DNA of 10,200 bases, taken from assembly GCA_958445555.1 (NCBI GenBank), contig CAUCSW010000011.1, positions 1 through 10,200 of the forward strand, in the 5' to 3' direction. The notes beneath the pieces were generated by a model. That model searched no databases, had not been told where the DNA came from, and was given only the letters and a program-made list of their open reading frames with translations. Made by a program: the position numbers and the translations under genes. The stretch is from an uncultured Clostridia bacterium (GTDB taxonomy: Bacteria; Bacillota; Clostridia; Oscillospirales; Acutalibacteraceae). Position 1 is the first letter of the stretch. Each line of letters opens with the position of its first letter. Shown here one piece after another: positions 1 to 7,575 of this stretch.

Positions 1-594
1 ATTATTCAATCCGTCGCTGCAAAGGAGCAGTATGTCGCCCTTTTTGAGTGTTGCCGAATCAAATTCGATCTCCACTCCGTTTAGGACTCCGACCGCCCTC
101 GTAATAATATTCTTCTGCTGATGATTTTTTGCCTGTTCGTCGGTTATTTCTCCGCTTTCCACAAGAGACTGTACCACGGAATGGTCTCGGGTGAGGCGCT
201 TTATTCCCGTCTCGTCGATGAGATAAGCGCGACTGTCTCCGACATGGGCGATATATGCCGTATCGTTAACGATAGCGGCAGCCACTGTCGTGGTGCCCAT
301 ACCGTAAAGCTCCGATTCCTTTTTCGCGCGCTCATATATGAGCGTGTTTGCCGAGGATATTGCCGACAAAAAGAATCTTTCGGCGCTCTTTCCGTCGGTT
401 ATCTTCGCGTCGGGACCTTCGGCGATCGTAATAAACCTGCGGACCGCCATTTCACTTGCAACATTGCCGCCCGCGGCTCCGCCCATACCGTCGCAAACGA
501 CCGCCCACGGCACATTTCCTATATTGCCCGCGGCAAAGCAATCCTGATTTGTCCGACGGACAAGTCCCCTGTCTGTTGCCCCCCTGAATTCCAT
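1..594 (-). CDS. prpC: PP2C-family Ser/Thr protein phosphatase, C-terminus cut by window edge
   Basis: My translation from ATG at 594 gives 198 codons with no stop before the window edge; family members have about 240-250 residues, so only the C-terminal part is missing. PP2C motifs appear in order: TDRGLVRRTNQD (residues 7-18), CDGMGG with metal-binding D35 (34-39), GDSRAYL (119-125) and CSDGL with metal-binding D194 (192-196). The enzyme is a cytosolic Mn/Mg-dependent phosphatase. In Firmicutes this gene is normally followed by the membrane kinase prkC, whose targets it dephosphorylates; prkC would lie just left of the window. The start is supported by a strong AAAGGAGGG ribosome site at 601-609, 6 nt upstream. 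It follows rlmN by 18 nt and is probably cotranscribed. Family assignment is firm; the prpC/stp name rests on context. Confidence 0.93.
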   Translation of the reverse strand, partial: MEFRGATDRGLVRRTNQDCFAAGNIGNVPWAVVCDGMGGAAGGNVASEMAVRRFITIAEGPDAKITDGKSAERFFLSAISSANTLIYERAKKESELYGMGTTTVAAAIVNDTAYIAHVGDSRAYLIDETGIKRLTRDHSVVQSLVESGEITDEQAKNHQQKNIITRAVGVLNGVEIEFDSATLKKGDILLLCSDGLNN

Positions 595-612
595 GCTGCT
601 CCCTCCTTTCGG

Positions 613-1689
613 TTACTGAGCTCTTCCCTCAGGCTCGGATTCTTCTTTGGACTCGGGTCTCCCCTCCGACTCGGCTCTCCGCAGTTGTCCGCATGAGGCG
701 TTTATATCCGCTCCGAGGGTCCTTCTCACCGTCGCGTTCATTCCCAAGGACATCAGCTTGTCTCTGAAATGCTCGACTGTTTTCCTGTCGGGACTCCTGA
801 AGGAATTCTCTTTGACGGGATTTGCGGGTATCAGATTTATGTGACAGAGCATACCTTTAAGTCTTGACGCGAGGATCTCGGCACACCCGTCATCATCGTT
901 AAAGCCGTCTATCACGGCATATTCAAAGGATATTCTTCTACCCGTCGCCTTGATATAGTCGCGGCAGGCGGTAAAAAGAGCCTCGGTATTCCATTTATTG
1001 TTCACGGGCATTATTTTGTTTCGGAGCTCATCGGTAGGCGCGTGAAGGGAAACCGAAAGGGTTATCGGGAGTCCCTCCTCCGCCAAGCGGTATATTCCGC
1101 TCACGACACCCGATGTCGACAATGAGATATGCCGCATCCCGATGCCCGTACCGCGCTCATCGCCGACAAGGTGAAGGAACCTCACCGAGTTATCATAATT
1201 ATCAAGCGGCTCGCCCATCCCCATCATAACGACATTTGATATCCTCTCGCCGTTATCTCTTGCCGCTTCTTCGACCTGTGCGAGCATTTCGGAAGCGGTC
1301 AGATCTCGCGATTTTCCGTTCAGACCCGAAGCGCAGAATTTACATCCCATACGGCAGCCGACCTGGGTCGATATACAAACCGTGCAGCCGTGGTGGTATC
1401 TCATAAACACCGATTCGACATATTCGCCGTCAAACAGTCGGTAAAGGTACTTGACGGTACCGTCAATCGCAGAGACAAGGCGTCTCACCGTTGTTACCGA
1501 GGTCAAAAAGAATCTCTCGGACAGTGTTGCCCTGAGCCCCTTCGGAATGTCGGTCATTTCGGAAAAATCCTTTATTCCGCGCCTGACCCAGCCGCATATC
1601 TGAGTCGTTCTGTATTTAGGCAGTCCGAGGTCGGCAAGCGCCGACCCGATCTCCTCATCGGTCATAGATCTGATATCAAGCTTTTCCAA
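613..1689 (-). CDS. rlmN: Dual-specificity 23S rRNA/tRNA adenine-C2 methyltransferase RlmN (radical SAM)
   Basis: A 358-residue protein of normal length for RlmN, which methylates C2 of A2503 in 23S rRNA and A37 of some tRNAs by a radical-SAM, ping-pong mechanism. The cluster-binding CxxxCxxC is CRMGCKFC (C112, C116, C119). The two mechanistic cysteines are present: C105, seven residues before the cluster as in E. coli C118, and C333 in ASCGQL, matching E. coli C355. GMGEPL (157-162) is the SAM-binding GGEP-like motif. The start is TTG at 1689, directly abutting the rsmB TGA (1690-1692); AAAGGTG at 1697-1703, 7 nt upstream, supports it. After the usual end at CGQLRR the protein carries an acidic Glu/Ser-rich tail (about 339-358). 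It ends with TAA, 18 nt before the phosphatase gene. Translation is probably coupled to rsmB. Confidence 0.96.
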   Translation of the reverse strand: MEKLDIRSMTDEEIGSALADLGLPKYRTTQICGWVRRGIKDFSEMTDIPKGLRATLSERFFLTSVTTVRRLVSAIDGTVKYLYRLFDGEYVESVFMRYHHGCTVCISTQVGCRMGCKFCASGLNGKSRDLTASEMLAQVEEAARDNGERISNVVMMGMGEPLDNYDNSVRFLHLVGDERGTGIGMRHISLSTSGVVSGIYRLAEEGLPITLSVSLHAPTDELRNKIMPVNNKWNTEALFTACRDYIKATGRRISFEYAVIDGFNDDDGCAEILASRLKGMLCHINLIPANPVKENSFRSPDRKTVEHFRDKLMSLGMNATVRRTLGADINASCGQLRRAESEGRPESKEESEPEGRAQ

Positions 1690-2952
1690 TCAGCTGCACC
1701 TTTCGATAACCACGATAAAGAAGCCCGAAAGCCCCTTTTTCGGCAGATAGGTTTTCTGTGATACAAGACGGAACTCACTGTTATTTTTTAGAAATTCCGC
1801 CGTTATATACTCATTTTCTTTCTTTCTGAGAGTACAGGTCGAATATACGAGTCTTCCACCCGGTCTTACCAGTCTTGAGCAATTATTTATGATGCCGAGC
1901 TGCACGGGACGCAATCCTTCGAATGCGGCGGCATCCTTATATTTGATATCGGGTTTTTCCGCCATCATTCCCGTTCCCGAGCAGGGAACATCGCAAAGCA
2001 CGCGATCGAACAGGACGCCGTTTCCTTCGTAGAGTGCGGCATCGGCTACGACCGCATTTACCGACCCGAGTCCGAGTCTCTCTGCACCTTTTTTGATGAG
2101 TTCCGCTCTGTGAGGATGCAGTTCCAATGCGGTTATGTGACAGTCGTCAAAGGCATTTTCCGCCATTGCGAAGGTCTTTCCGCCGGGAGCCGCACAGGCA
2201 TCGAGTATACGGTCGCCCCGACGGGCTCCCACCGTATCGGCGCAGATTCACGACACTAAGGACTGCACATGGAAAAGTCCGTCGCCGAACAGGGATGTTT
2301 TGATAAGATCTGTGTTGCCGCCGAGCCTTACATAATGCGGCATCACTACCTCGCATTCGGCCCCGTATTCCGCGGCAAGCTTTATAAACTCCTCATCGCT
2401 TACCTTTGTATTGTTGACACGCACCACCGTTTCGGTACCGCCGAAGGAGCACTCAAGGATCCTTGTCGCCTCATCTTCTCCGTAGTCTTCAATGAGCTCG
2501 TTTACTATCGACGGGCTGCACGAATAATACGATGCCCTATCCGATCGGTCGGGAAGGTAGGCTTCCCTGTCCCTTGTGATCTTTCGAAGCACTGCATTTA
2601 CAAATCCCGACAAAAAGGGCTTAGCCGTTCTTTTTATCAGTTTCACCGACTCGTTCACCGCAGCGCCGTCGTGAACCTTATCCATATAGTATATCTGATA
2701 AACACCCGTGCGCAGAATGTTTATGCAGCATTTGTCTATCTTCTTTATCTGCCGTCCCGACGCCTTTTCAATGACATGGTCAAGGGTGAGGACCCGTTCA
2801 AGCGTGCCGTAGAAAAGCGAGGCTGCGAACGCCGCGTCAAGTCCCGTAACACCTGCATCGGTAAGGTATTTGTCGAGGACGATGTTCGAATATCCGCCGT
2901 CGCCGAGCACCCTGTCAAGTGCCGCGACCGCAATGCTTCTCGGATCGTTCAC
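1690..2952 (-). pseudogene. rsmB: 16S rRNA m5C967 methyltransferase RsmB, interrupted by an in-frame TGA
   Basis: The reading frame runs from GTG at 2952 to TGA at 1690-1692, 420 sense codons if read through, close to the family length (430-450). Residues 1 to about 140 are the NusB-like RNA-binding domain; the rest is the Rossmann methyltransferase. Codon 235 is TGA (2248-2250), between GLFHVQSLVS and ICADTVGARRGDRILDACAAPGGKT. The two parts are exactly in frame (720 nt between 2952 and 2232), so one substitution explains the break. Family members usually have Gln or a similar residue here. All catalytic motifs lie after the stop: SAM-binding DACAAPGGKT (251-260), PCSGTG with C324, and STC with C373. 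The GTG start overlaps the fmt stop as GTGA. Options are a recent null mutation, a sequencing or assembly error, or recoding. TGA ends several neighbouring genes, so it is a normal stop here. Without readthrough only an inactive 234-residue piece is made. Confidence 0.88.
2248..2250 (-). other. Internal in-frame TGA codon in rsmB
   Basis: This is codon 235 of the rsmB frame, read on the minus strand in the context TCG TGA ATC TGC. Sequence on both sides aligns to one continuous RsmB protein without a gap. A C-to-T transition from CGA, or changes from CAG/CAA, would produce it. The minus strand shortly after it can fold as a hairpin at 2207-2237: arms ATACGGT/ACCGTAT, an inner GCCC/GGGC stem and a GTCG loop about 26 nt after the TGA. 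Confidence 0.9.
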
Positions 2953-3971
2953 CTAAGTATGCTTCCTTCCGGTAATTTTCTGCCGCTCAAAAACGCAGCA
3001 GCAGTCATTTTTGCCTTACCCTCAGGTTTTACCTCAAGTATCTCAAGTGCGGTATTATTGCCGCAGCCCACGATCAGGCGCTTGGTCGAGCAAATAACCT
3101 CGCCGACGCGGACGGACGAAGTTGTGCCGTTCGTGCCTCCCCTACCGTCGGTGCCGCTCATACCGTTTGTATCTTCTGTATTTAGGTCACGGCAGCATAT
3201 GCTTTCAAGCTCTTCGCTGCCGATCGCTTTTGCGAAATACACTTTTATCCTGCTGCCTTCCGACTCAAAAAACGCCGTGGGCCAAACTATCAGTCCACGA
3301 ATAAGGTTATTAAGCTCCTCAGCAGGGCGGGCAAAATCAAGGCGTGCATCGTCTTTTTTTATTATCGGAGCGCGGGTCGCAGCCGCATCATCCTGTTTAT
3401 GTCTTACGGCGGTGCCGTTCTCTATTCTTTTGACCGTAGACACCGCAAGCGAAGCACCGAGAGCCGAAAGCTTTTCGGTAAGTGTTGCGGCATTATCCTC
3501 GGGAAGTATATCGACCTCTGCCGTTTCAAGTATATCGCCGGTATCCATACCCTCATCCATATACATCGTGGTGACGCCGGTACGCTTTTCGCCGCATACT
3601 ATGCTCCACTGTATCGGTGAAGCACCTCTGTATTTCGGCAGCAGCGAGGCGTGGACATTCATGCATCCCTTTTTGGGCAGAGAAAGAATATCCGGCGGCA
3701 GGATCTTGCCGTATGCAACGACGACCGCGAGATCCGGTTCGATCTTTTTCAGTATTTCCTTAACTTCGCCGTCCCTCAGCGTCCTTGGCTGAAAGACGGG
3801 TATACCTGCCTGCTCCGCCCTCACCTTTACGGGGGGAGGAGTCATAACAAGTTTTCTGCCCTGAGGCTTGTCAGGCTGAGTGAAGACCGCCGCGATATCG
3901 TAACCTTCGGCGATCAATGCATCAAGCGTGCCCACCGCAAAGTCGGGGGTGCCCATAAAAACTATTTTCAT
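2949..3971 (-). CDS. fmt: Methionyl-tRNA formyltransferase
   Basis: A 340-residue cytosolic enzyme that transfers a formyl group from 10-formyltetrahydrofolate to Met-tRNAi, preparing it for initiation. The N-terminal Rossmann domain starts MKIVFMGTPDFAV. The catalytic Asn, His and Asp correspond to N105, H107 (in NVHASLLPKYRGASPIQW) and D143 (in MDEGMDTGDIL). The C-terminal OB-type tRNA-binding domain follows (about 205-340). Relative to the usual 305-315 residues there is extra sequence at about 254-287, rich in Thr, Gly, Ser and Asp, including SGTDGRGGTNGTTSS, which looks like a flexible loop insertion in the C-terminal domain. The ATG overlaps the def stop as ATGA, with GGAGG at 3976-3980 only 4 nt upstream, so coupling to def is likely. 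Its TGA overlaps the rsmB GTG. Def removes the formyl group that Fmt adds. Confidence 0.97.
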   Translation of the reverse strand: MKIVFMGTPDFAVGTLDALIAEGYDIAAVFTQPDKPQGRKLVMTPPPVKVRAEQAGIPVFQPRTLRDGEVKEILKKIEPDLAVVVAYGKILPPDILSLPKKGCMNVHASLLPKYRGASPIQWSIVCGEKRTGVTTMYMDEGMDTGDILETAEVDILPEDNAATLTEKLSALGASLAVSTVKRIENGTAVRHKQDDAAATRAPIIKKDDARLDFARPAEELNNLIRGLIVWPTAFFESEGSRIKVYFAKAIGSEELESICCRDLNTEDTNGMSGTDGRGGTNGTTSSVRVGEVICSTKRLIVGCGNNTALEILEVKPEGKAKMTAAAFLSGRKLPEGSILR

Positions 3972-4429
3972 CTTTCCTCCGGTCTTACGCGCCTGATCAT
4001 TTTATCCTTGAAGAGGATACCGTTAAGGTGGTCTATCTCATGGCAGAAGGCGCGTGCCTTTAAGCCTTCGCCCGTAACGGTAAAAGATCTGCCGTTTCTG
4101 TCCTGTGCGCGCACGGTCACCTTTGTGGGTCTTGCCACAATACCGAAATCGCCGGGACTTGAAAGGCAGCCCTCGCTGGCCTCTTCATTGCCCTCGGATT
4201 CAATAATAACGGGGTTAACAAGCTCAATAACTCCGTCGCCGACATCGACAACGCATACTCTTTTGAGCATTCCCACCTGAGGGCCCGCAAGTCCGACTCC
4301 GTCCGCCTTATGCATAGTCTCCGCCATATCGTCAAGAAGATCGGCAAGCTTTTCGTCAAACGCAAGCACCGAGCGGCTCACCTTGCGGAGCACCGGGTCT
4401 CCTTCTTTCACAATGTTCCTGATTGCCAT
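3968..4429 (-). CDS. def: Peptide deformylase
   Basis: A 153-residue metalloprotease that removes the N-formyl group from nascent proteins at the ribosome exit. All three family motifs are present: GVGLAGPQVG (44-53; the common form is GxGLAAPQxG), EGCLS with metal ligand C88 (86-90), and HEIDH with ligands H130 and H134 and catalytic E131. The length is typical of the short bacterial deformylases. It starts at ATG 4429, 11 nt after the priA stop, with a weak GGTGAT ribosome site, and overlaps fmt by 4 nt. The pairing def-fmt is classical. Confidence 0.97.
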   Translation of the reverse strand: MAIRNIVKEGDPVLRKVSRSVLAFDEKLADLLDDMAETMHKADGVGLAGPQVGMLKRVCVVDVGDGVIELVNPVIIESEGNEEASEGCLSSPGDFGIVARPTKVTVRAQDRNGRSFTVTGEGLKARAFCHEIDHLNGILFKDKMIRRVRPEER

Positions 4430-4440
4430 TATATCACCGC

Positions 4441-6873
4441 TTAAATGAAATTTTCCGGATTTATATCTATATACATCGAGGTTACGCTTCTGTCGCCGTC
4501 TCCGAATTCGGTCAGCAGCCTTGAGAACATATTCCTCGACTTCTTATTGTTTTTGAACTTGACCGTGAGTCTGTATCTGTATCTTCCGCCCGTTTTGGGC
4601 ACCGAGGCGACGGTGGGGCCGAGCACTATCATCTTCACATCGCTATACTCGCCCGAGCCGTACTTCCCGAGCGTTTTTGCTACGCCCTCGGCAGCAGCGG
4701 CGGTCTTTTGCCTATCGGCTCCCGCAACAACTATCTGTGCCATATCGCAGAAAGGAGGATATATCATCAGCTTTCGCATTCCGATCTCTTCATTGAAAAA
4801 GCCGTCATAATCCTGCTTCGCCGCAAGTCTTACCACTTCGTTATCCGGGAATGCCGTCTGCACGATCGCCGTGCCCGGTTCGCTTCCCCTTCCCGAGCGC
4901 CCAACCACCTGTGTAAGCAGGGAAAATGTACGCTCAAGTCCGCGGTAGTCGGTTCCGTACATCGACTGGTCGGCGCTTATAACGCCTACGAGCACAACAT
5001 TCGGAAAGTCAAGTCCTTTTGCCACCATCTGTGTGCCGAGCATTATATCGTATTCTCCGCGTGAGAAGGCGGAAAGGCCTTTCTCGTAAGAATCCCTTGT
5101 CATTGTGCTGTCGGAATCCATTCTGAGTATTCTCGCCGACGGAAACAACTCCGCCAGTTCCTCCTCCACCCGTTGGGTTCCGTAACCCGAATATCTGATA
5201 TGCTCGCTGCCGCACTCGGGGCACTTATTCACATATTCGACCGATGCCCCGCAGCAATGGCACATCAGTCTGTTGTTTGCGGAATGGTATGTCATTGCAA
5301 GACTGCAGTTTTCGCAGGTCATAACATGACCGCACTTTGAGCATGAAACTATTGTATTTCTGCCGCGCCTGTTCAAGAGGAGGATGGCTTGTCTGCCGTT
5401 TGACAGGACCTCGTCAAGCTTTTCGGTAAGCTCCCTCGACAGTGCGGCACCTCCCTTTTGAAGGTAGGGTCTCATATCGACAGTTTCGACCGCGGGAAGC
5501 ACGGCGTTTCCGTACCTCTCCGGCAGCTCACAGAATGTATATCTGCCCGATTTTGCGGCATAGTAGGTTTCTATTGACGGTGTTGCGGAAGCGAGCAAAA
5601 GGAGTGCATTATTTTCCGCAGCACGGTATTTTGCCATATCCCTTGCGTGATATCTGGGGCTTTTTTCCGACTTGTAGGTATGCTCCTGTTCCTCGTCCAT
5701 AATTATCAGTCCGAGATTTTTGACCGGAGCAAATACCGCCGATCTGGTCCCGACCGCTATAGTCGCATCGCCGTTTTTGACCCGCTTCCATTCGTCCATA
5801 CGAACGCCCTGCGACATAGCACTGTGAAACACGGCGACTTTATCGCCGAACAGTCCCCTGAATTTTGCCACCGTCTGAGGGGTGAGCGCGATCTCGGGCA
5901 CCATTACTATGACTCCCTTACCGCATTCAAGGGCCTTTTCGCAAAGCTTTATGAATACCGAGGTCTTGCCCGAGCCCGTGACGCCGTATAGCAGAGCCGC
6001 GGCGGGGGCACTGCTTACAAGCTTTTCCTCCAGAGTATTGTATGCACGCTTCTGAGCTTCGGTCAATGTCGGCATACTCTGCTTTTCAACGGGTCCGCTC
6101 TTCGGGGCGCGGTAATATGTTTGTTCGAATACTTCGGCAGCACCGCTTTTTGCAAGTCCGTTCACGACCGCAATGCTCACGCCCGAGAAGTAGCAGAGCT
6201 CCTTCACACTGCAGCATCCGATATCAAATAACAGACTCAAGGTCGATTTTTGCTTGGGTGTCAGCTTTATATCGCCGTTTTCGGCAGCTGATGTCGGTCT
6301 TATCATCTTGCAGCCCGCATCACCCGCGTTGCGGACCGCCGTGTCCGCCCTCGTAATTATTCCCTTCTTAACAAGTGAAGGTATAACCGATGAGTTTTCA
6401 TCCATTCCGAGTTTTTTAAGAACAGATCTTTTATCGGCACTGCCCGTTGTGCGCCCGATAAGTGCGGCGACCGCCGCCTCATCCCCTTCAAGAGAGGATA
6501 TATCGGCTCCCTCGCAAAGGACATAGCTCTCGCGCACCGTGAAGCAGATCCCGTACGGCAGTATCGTTTTCACAGCATTGAACCAGGTAAAGAAGGTAGT
6601 TTTCTTAAGTTGTCTGACAACGCCGAGAAGCTCCTTATCGAGAAGCGGTTTTTCGTCTATTATACCGACGATCGATTTGAGCTTGTCGGTCTCGCCCTGC
6701 CCTCTTAAAACAATAAGTCCCTGCCTTATACGATTGCCTCTTCCGAAAGGGACGGTGACCCTTACGCCTTCAACCGCCGTTTCACGGAATTCGGCGGGCA
6801 CCGCATATGAATAGGGCTTGTCTATGCCGTACACCGTCGATTCAAGAACGACACCGACCGTTTCAGCAAACAT
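4441..6873 (-). CDS. priA: Primosomal protein N', replication-restart helicase PriA
   Basis: An 810-residue superfamily 2 DNA helicase that recognises stalled forks and reloads the replicative helicase. Domains in order are an N-terminal 3'-end-binding domain (about 1-105), a winged-helix region, and a helicase core with Walker A GVTGSGKT (297-304) and Walker B DEEQ (393-396). A zinc-binding insert follows, with paired cysteines C511/C514, C520/C523, C538/C541 and C551/C554. Then come helicase motifs including GTQMVAKGLDFPNV and QVVGRSGRG, and a C-terminal domain. Length and motif set are complete. ATG at 6873 follows the rpoZ TAG by 6 nt. AAGGA lies inside the end of rpoZ with a long 13-nt spacing, so translation may depend on coupling. 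coaBC, which usually stands between rpoZ and priA in Firmicutes, is absent. Confidence 0.97.
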   Translation of the reverse strand: MFAETVGVVLESTVYGIDKPYSYAVPAEFRETAVEGVRVTVPFGRGNRIRQGLIVLRGQGETDKLKSIVGIIDEKPLLDKELLGVVRQLKKTTFFTWFNAVKTILPYGICFTVRESYVLCEGADISSLEGDEAAVAALIGRTTGSADKRSVLKKLGMDENSSVIPSLVKKGIITRADTAVRNAGDAGCKMIRPTSAAENGDIKLTPKQKSTLSLLFDIGCCSVKELCYFSGVSIAVVNGLAKSGAAEVFEQTYYRAPKSGPVEKQSMPTLTEAQKRAYNTLEEKLVSSAPAAALLYGVTGSGKTSVFIKLCEKALECGKGVIVMVPEIALTPQTVAKFRGLFGDKVAVFHSAMSQGVRMDEWKRVKNGDATIAVGTRSAVFAPVKNLGLIIMDEEQEHTYKSEKSPRYHARDMAKYRAAENNALLLLASATPSIETYYAAKSGRYTFCELPERYGNAVLPAVETVDMRPYLQKGGAALSRELTEKLDEVLSNGRQAILLLNRRGRNTIVSCSKCGHVMTCENCSLAMTYHSANNRLMCHCCGASVEYVNKCPECGSEHIRYSGYGTQRVEEELAELFPSARILRMDSDSTMTRDSYEKGLSAFSRGEYDIMLGTQMVAKGLDFPNVVLVGVISADQSMYGTDYRGLERTFSLLTQVVGRSGRGSEPGTAIVQTAFPDNEVVRLAAKQDYDGFFNEEIGMRKLMIYPPFCDMAQIVVAGADRQKTAAAAEGVAKTLGKYGSGEYSDVKMIVLGPTVASVPKTGGRYRYRLTVKFKNNKKSRNMFSRLLTEFGDGDRSVTSMYIDINPENFI

Positions 6874-6879
6874 ATTATT

Positions 6880-7068
6880 CTATTCGTCCTTGCCGCACTC
6901 TTCGGCAGCGATCTCGTCCATGGCAAGCGTTACCGGCTTTTCGGTAAGCTCCACGCCGTCGGCGCGTGCTTTGTCGGTAATTCTTCTTGCCTCATGCGCA
7001 ACACGCAGAACAAGGCGATATCTGTTGTTTTCCTTTGTAATAAGTTTTCCGATCGAAGGATTAAGCAT
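6880..7068 (-). CDS. rpoZ: DNA-directed RNA polymerase omega subunit
   Basis: A 62-residue protein starting MLNPSIGKLITKENNRYRL, followed by VLRVAHEARRITDKA and KPVTLAMDEIA. These match the omega pattern of an MLxPS N-terminus, the NRY-LVL-A-RAR helix and the KPxxxAxxEI segment. Omega binds the beta' subunit and helps assemble and stabilise RNA polymerase. GAGGTG about 7-8 nt upstream supports the ATG. The short acidic C-terminus (ECGKDE) is normal. It is followed closely by priA. Upstream, a 201-nt non-coding stretch separates it from remA, where gmk is normally found. Confidence 0.93.
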   Translation of the reverse strand: MLNPSIGKLITKENNRYRLVLRVAHEARRITDKARADGVELTEKPVTLAMDEIAAEECGKDE

Positions 7069-7269
7069 TTTTTTGCACCTCTGTGTTTATTCGGCAATGC
7101 GCTTTCGCCGATACCGTGAGCAGCTCTGCTCTGCGCCGATCCGCGGCATCCGACCGCCGTGCATTGACCGTGATTTGCATTTATATTGTAAGACCCGACC
7201 GTACTGCCGTTATGCCGGCGGGTCTTCTTCGCCGCATAATGACGCATACCACCGCTCAGAGCGGGTAAA
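7069..7269 (-). other. 201-nt gap between remA and rpoZ where gmk is expected
   Basis: No convincing gene is visible. In many Firmicutes the order is remA-gmk-rpoZ, with gmk about 600 nt long; no P-loop (GxSGxGK) or other guanylate kinase motif occurs in any minus-strand frame here. A 5-bp hairpin (CCGCT/AGCGG, 7252-7264) follows the remA stop, and a larger inverted repeat lies at 7190-7226. AT-rich sequence after it on the minus strand (TACAATATAAAT) could hold a -10 element for rpoZ, but no good -35 is present, so a second promoter is only a guess. Confidence 0.55.
7190..7226. repeat. Inverted repeat in the remA-rpoZ gap
   Basis: Perfect 8-bp arms AAGACCCG (7190-7197) and CGGGTCTT (7219-7226) enclose a 21-nt loop that itself holds a smaller GCCG/CGGC pair. 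Neither side has a T-run, so it is not a standard terminator. It could be an mRNA processing or stability element between remA and rpoZ. Confidence 0.5.
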
Positions 7270-7518
7270 TCAGCCTCCGTTTTCCTCGCCGTTTATTCTC
7301 TCGGCGACAGTTTCGGGCTGAAGATATGTCAAAATCACATTGTCGCTGTCGGTTATCAGAACCGACTTTGTTTTTCTGCCGTGTGAAGCGTCGATAAGAG
7401 TGCCCGCTTCCTTGGCATCCTGGATTATCCTTTTTATGGGGGCAGACTCAGGTGTCACCACGGCGATTATTCTTTCAGCCGACACCATATTTCCGAACCC
7501 TATGTTAACAAGCTTCAT
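7270..7518 (-). CDS. remA: RemA-family extracellular matrix / biofilm regulator (DUF370)
   Basis: An 82-residue protein starting [20 protein letters not shown], with [41 protein letters not shown] and the ending QPETVAERI. This is the conserved RemA family. In Bacillus subtilis RemA is a DNA-binding activator of matrix and osmoprotection operons that forms ring-like oligomers. I chose the start at 7518 rather than the upstream in-frame ATG at 7545: homologues begin MKLINIGFGN, and GGAGG at 7526-7530 lies 7 nt before this ATG. It lies 57 nt after yicC, as in other Firmicutes, and is probably cotranscribed with it. What it regulates in this organism is unknown. Confidence 0.94.
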   Translation of the reverse strand: MKLVNIGFGNMVSAERIIAVVTPESAPIKRIIQDAKEAGTLIDASHGRKTKSVLITDSDNVILTYLQPETVAERINGEENGG

Positions 7519-7575
7519 CGGTCTTCCTCCCGCTGCCTTGTGCATACCGCGGTTTTTTCTCCTGCAAAAGGCAGT

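Noticed and set aside
2269..3792. Long plus-strand open frame (507 codons) over rsmB and fmt
   Set aside because: It is the antisense of two clear genes; the protein is low in recognisable motifs and has no ribosome site. High-GC third positions leave long antisense frames open.
6930..7247. Minus-strand 105-codon frame as a gmk remnant
   Set aside because: No P-loop or other guanylate kinase motif in this or the other minus-strand frames; most of it is a shadow of rpoZ.
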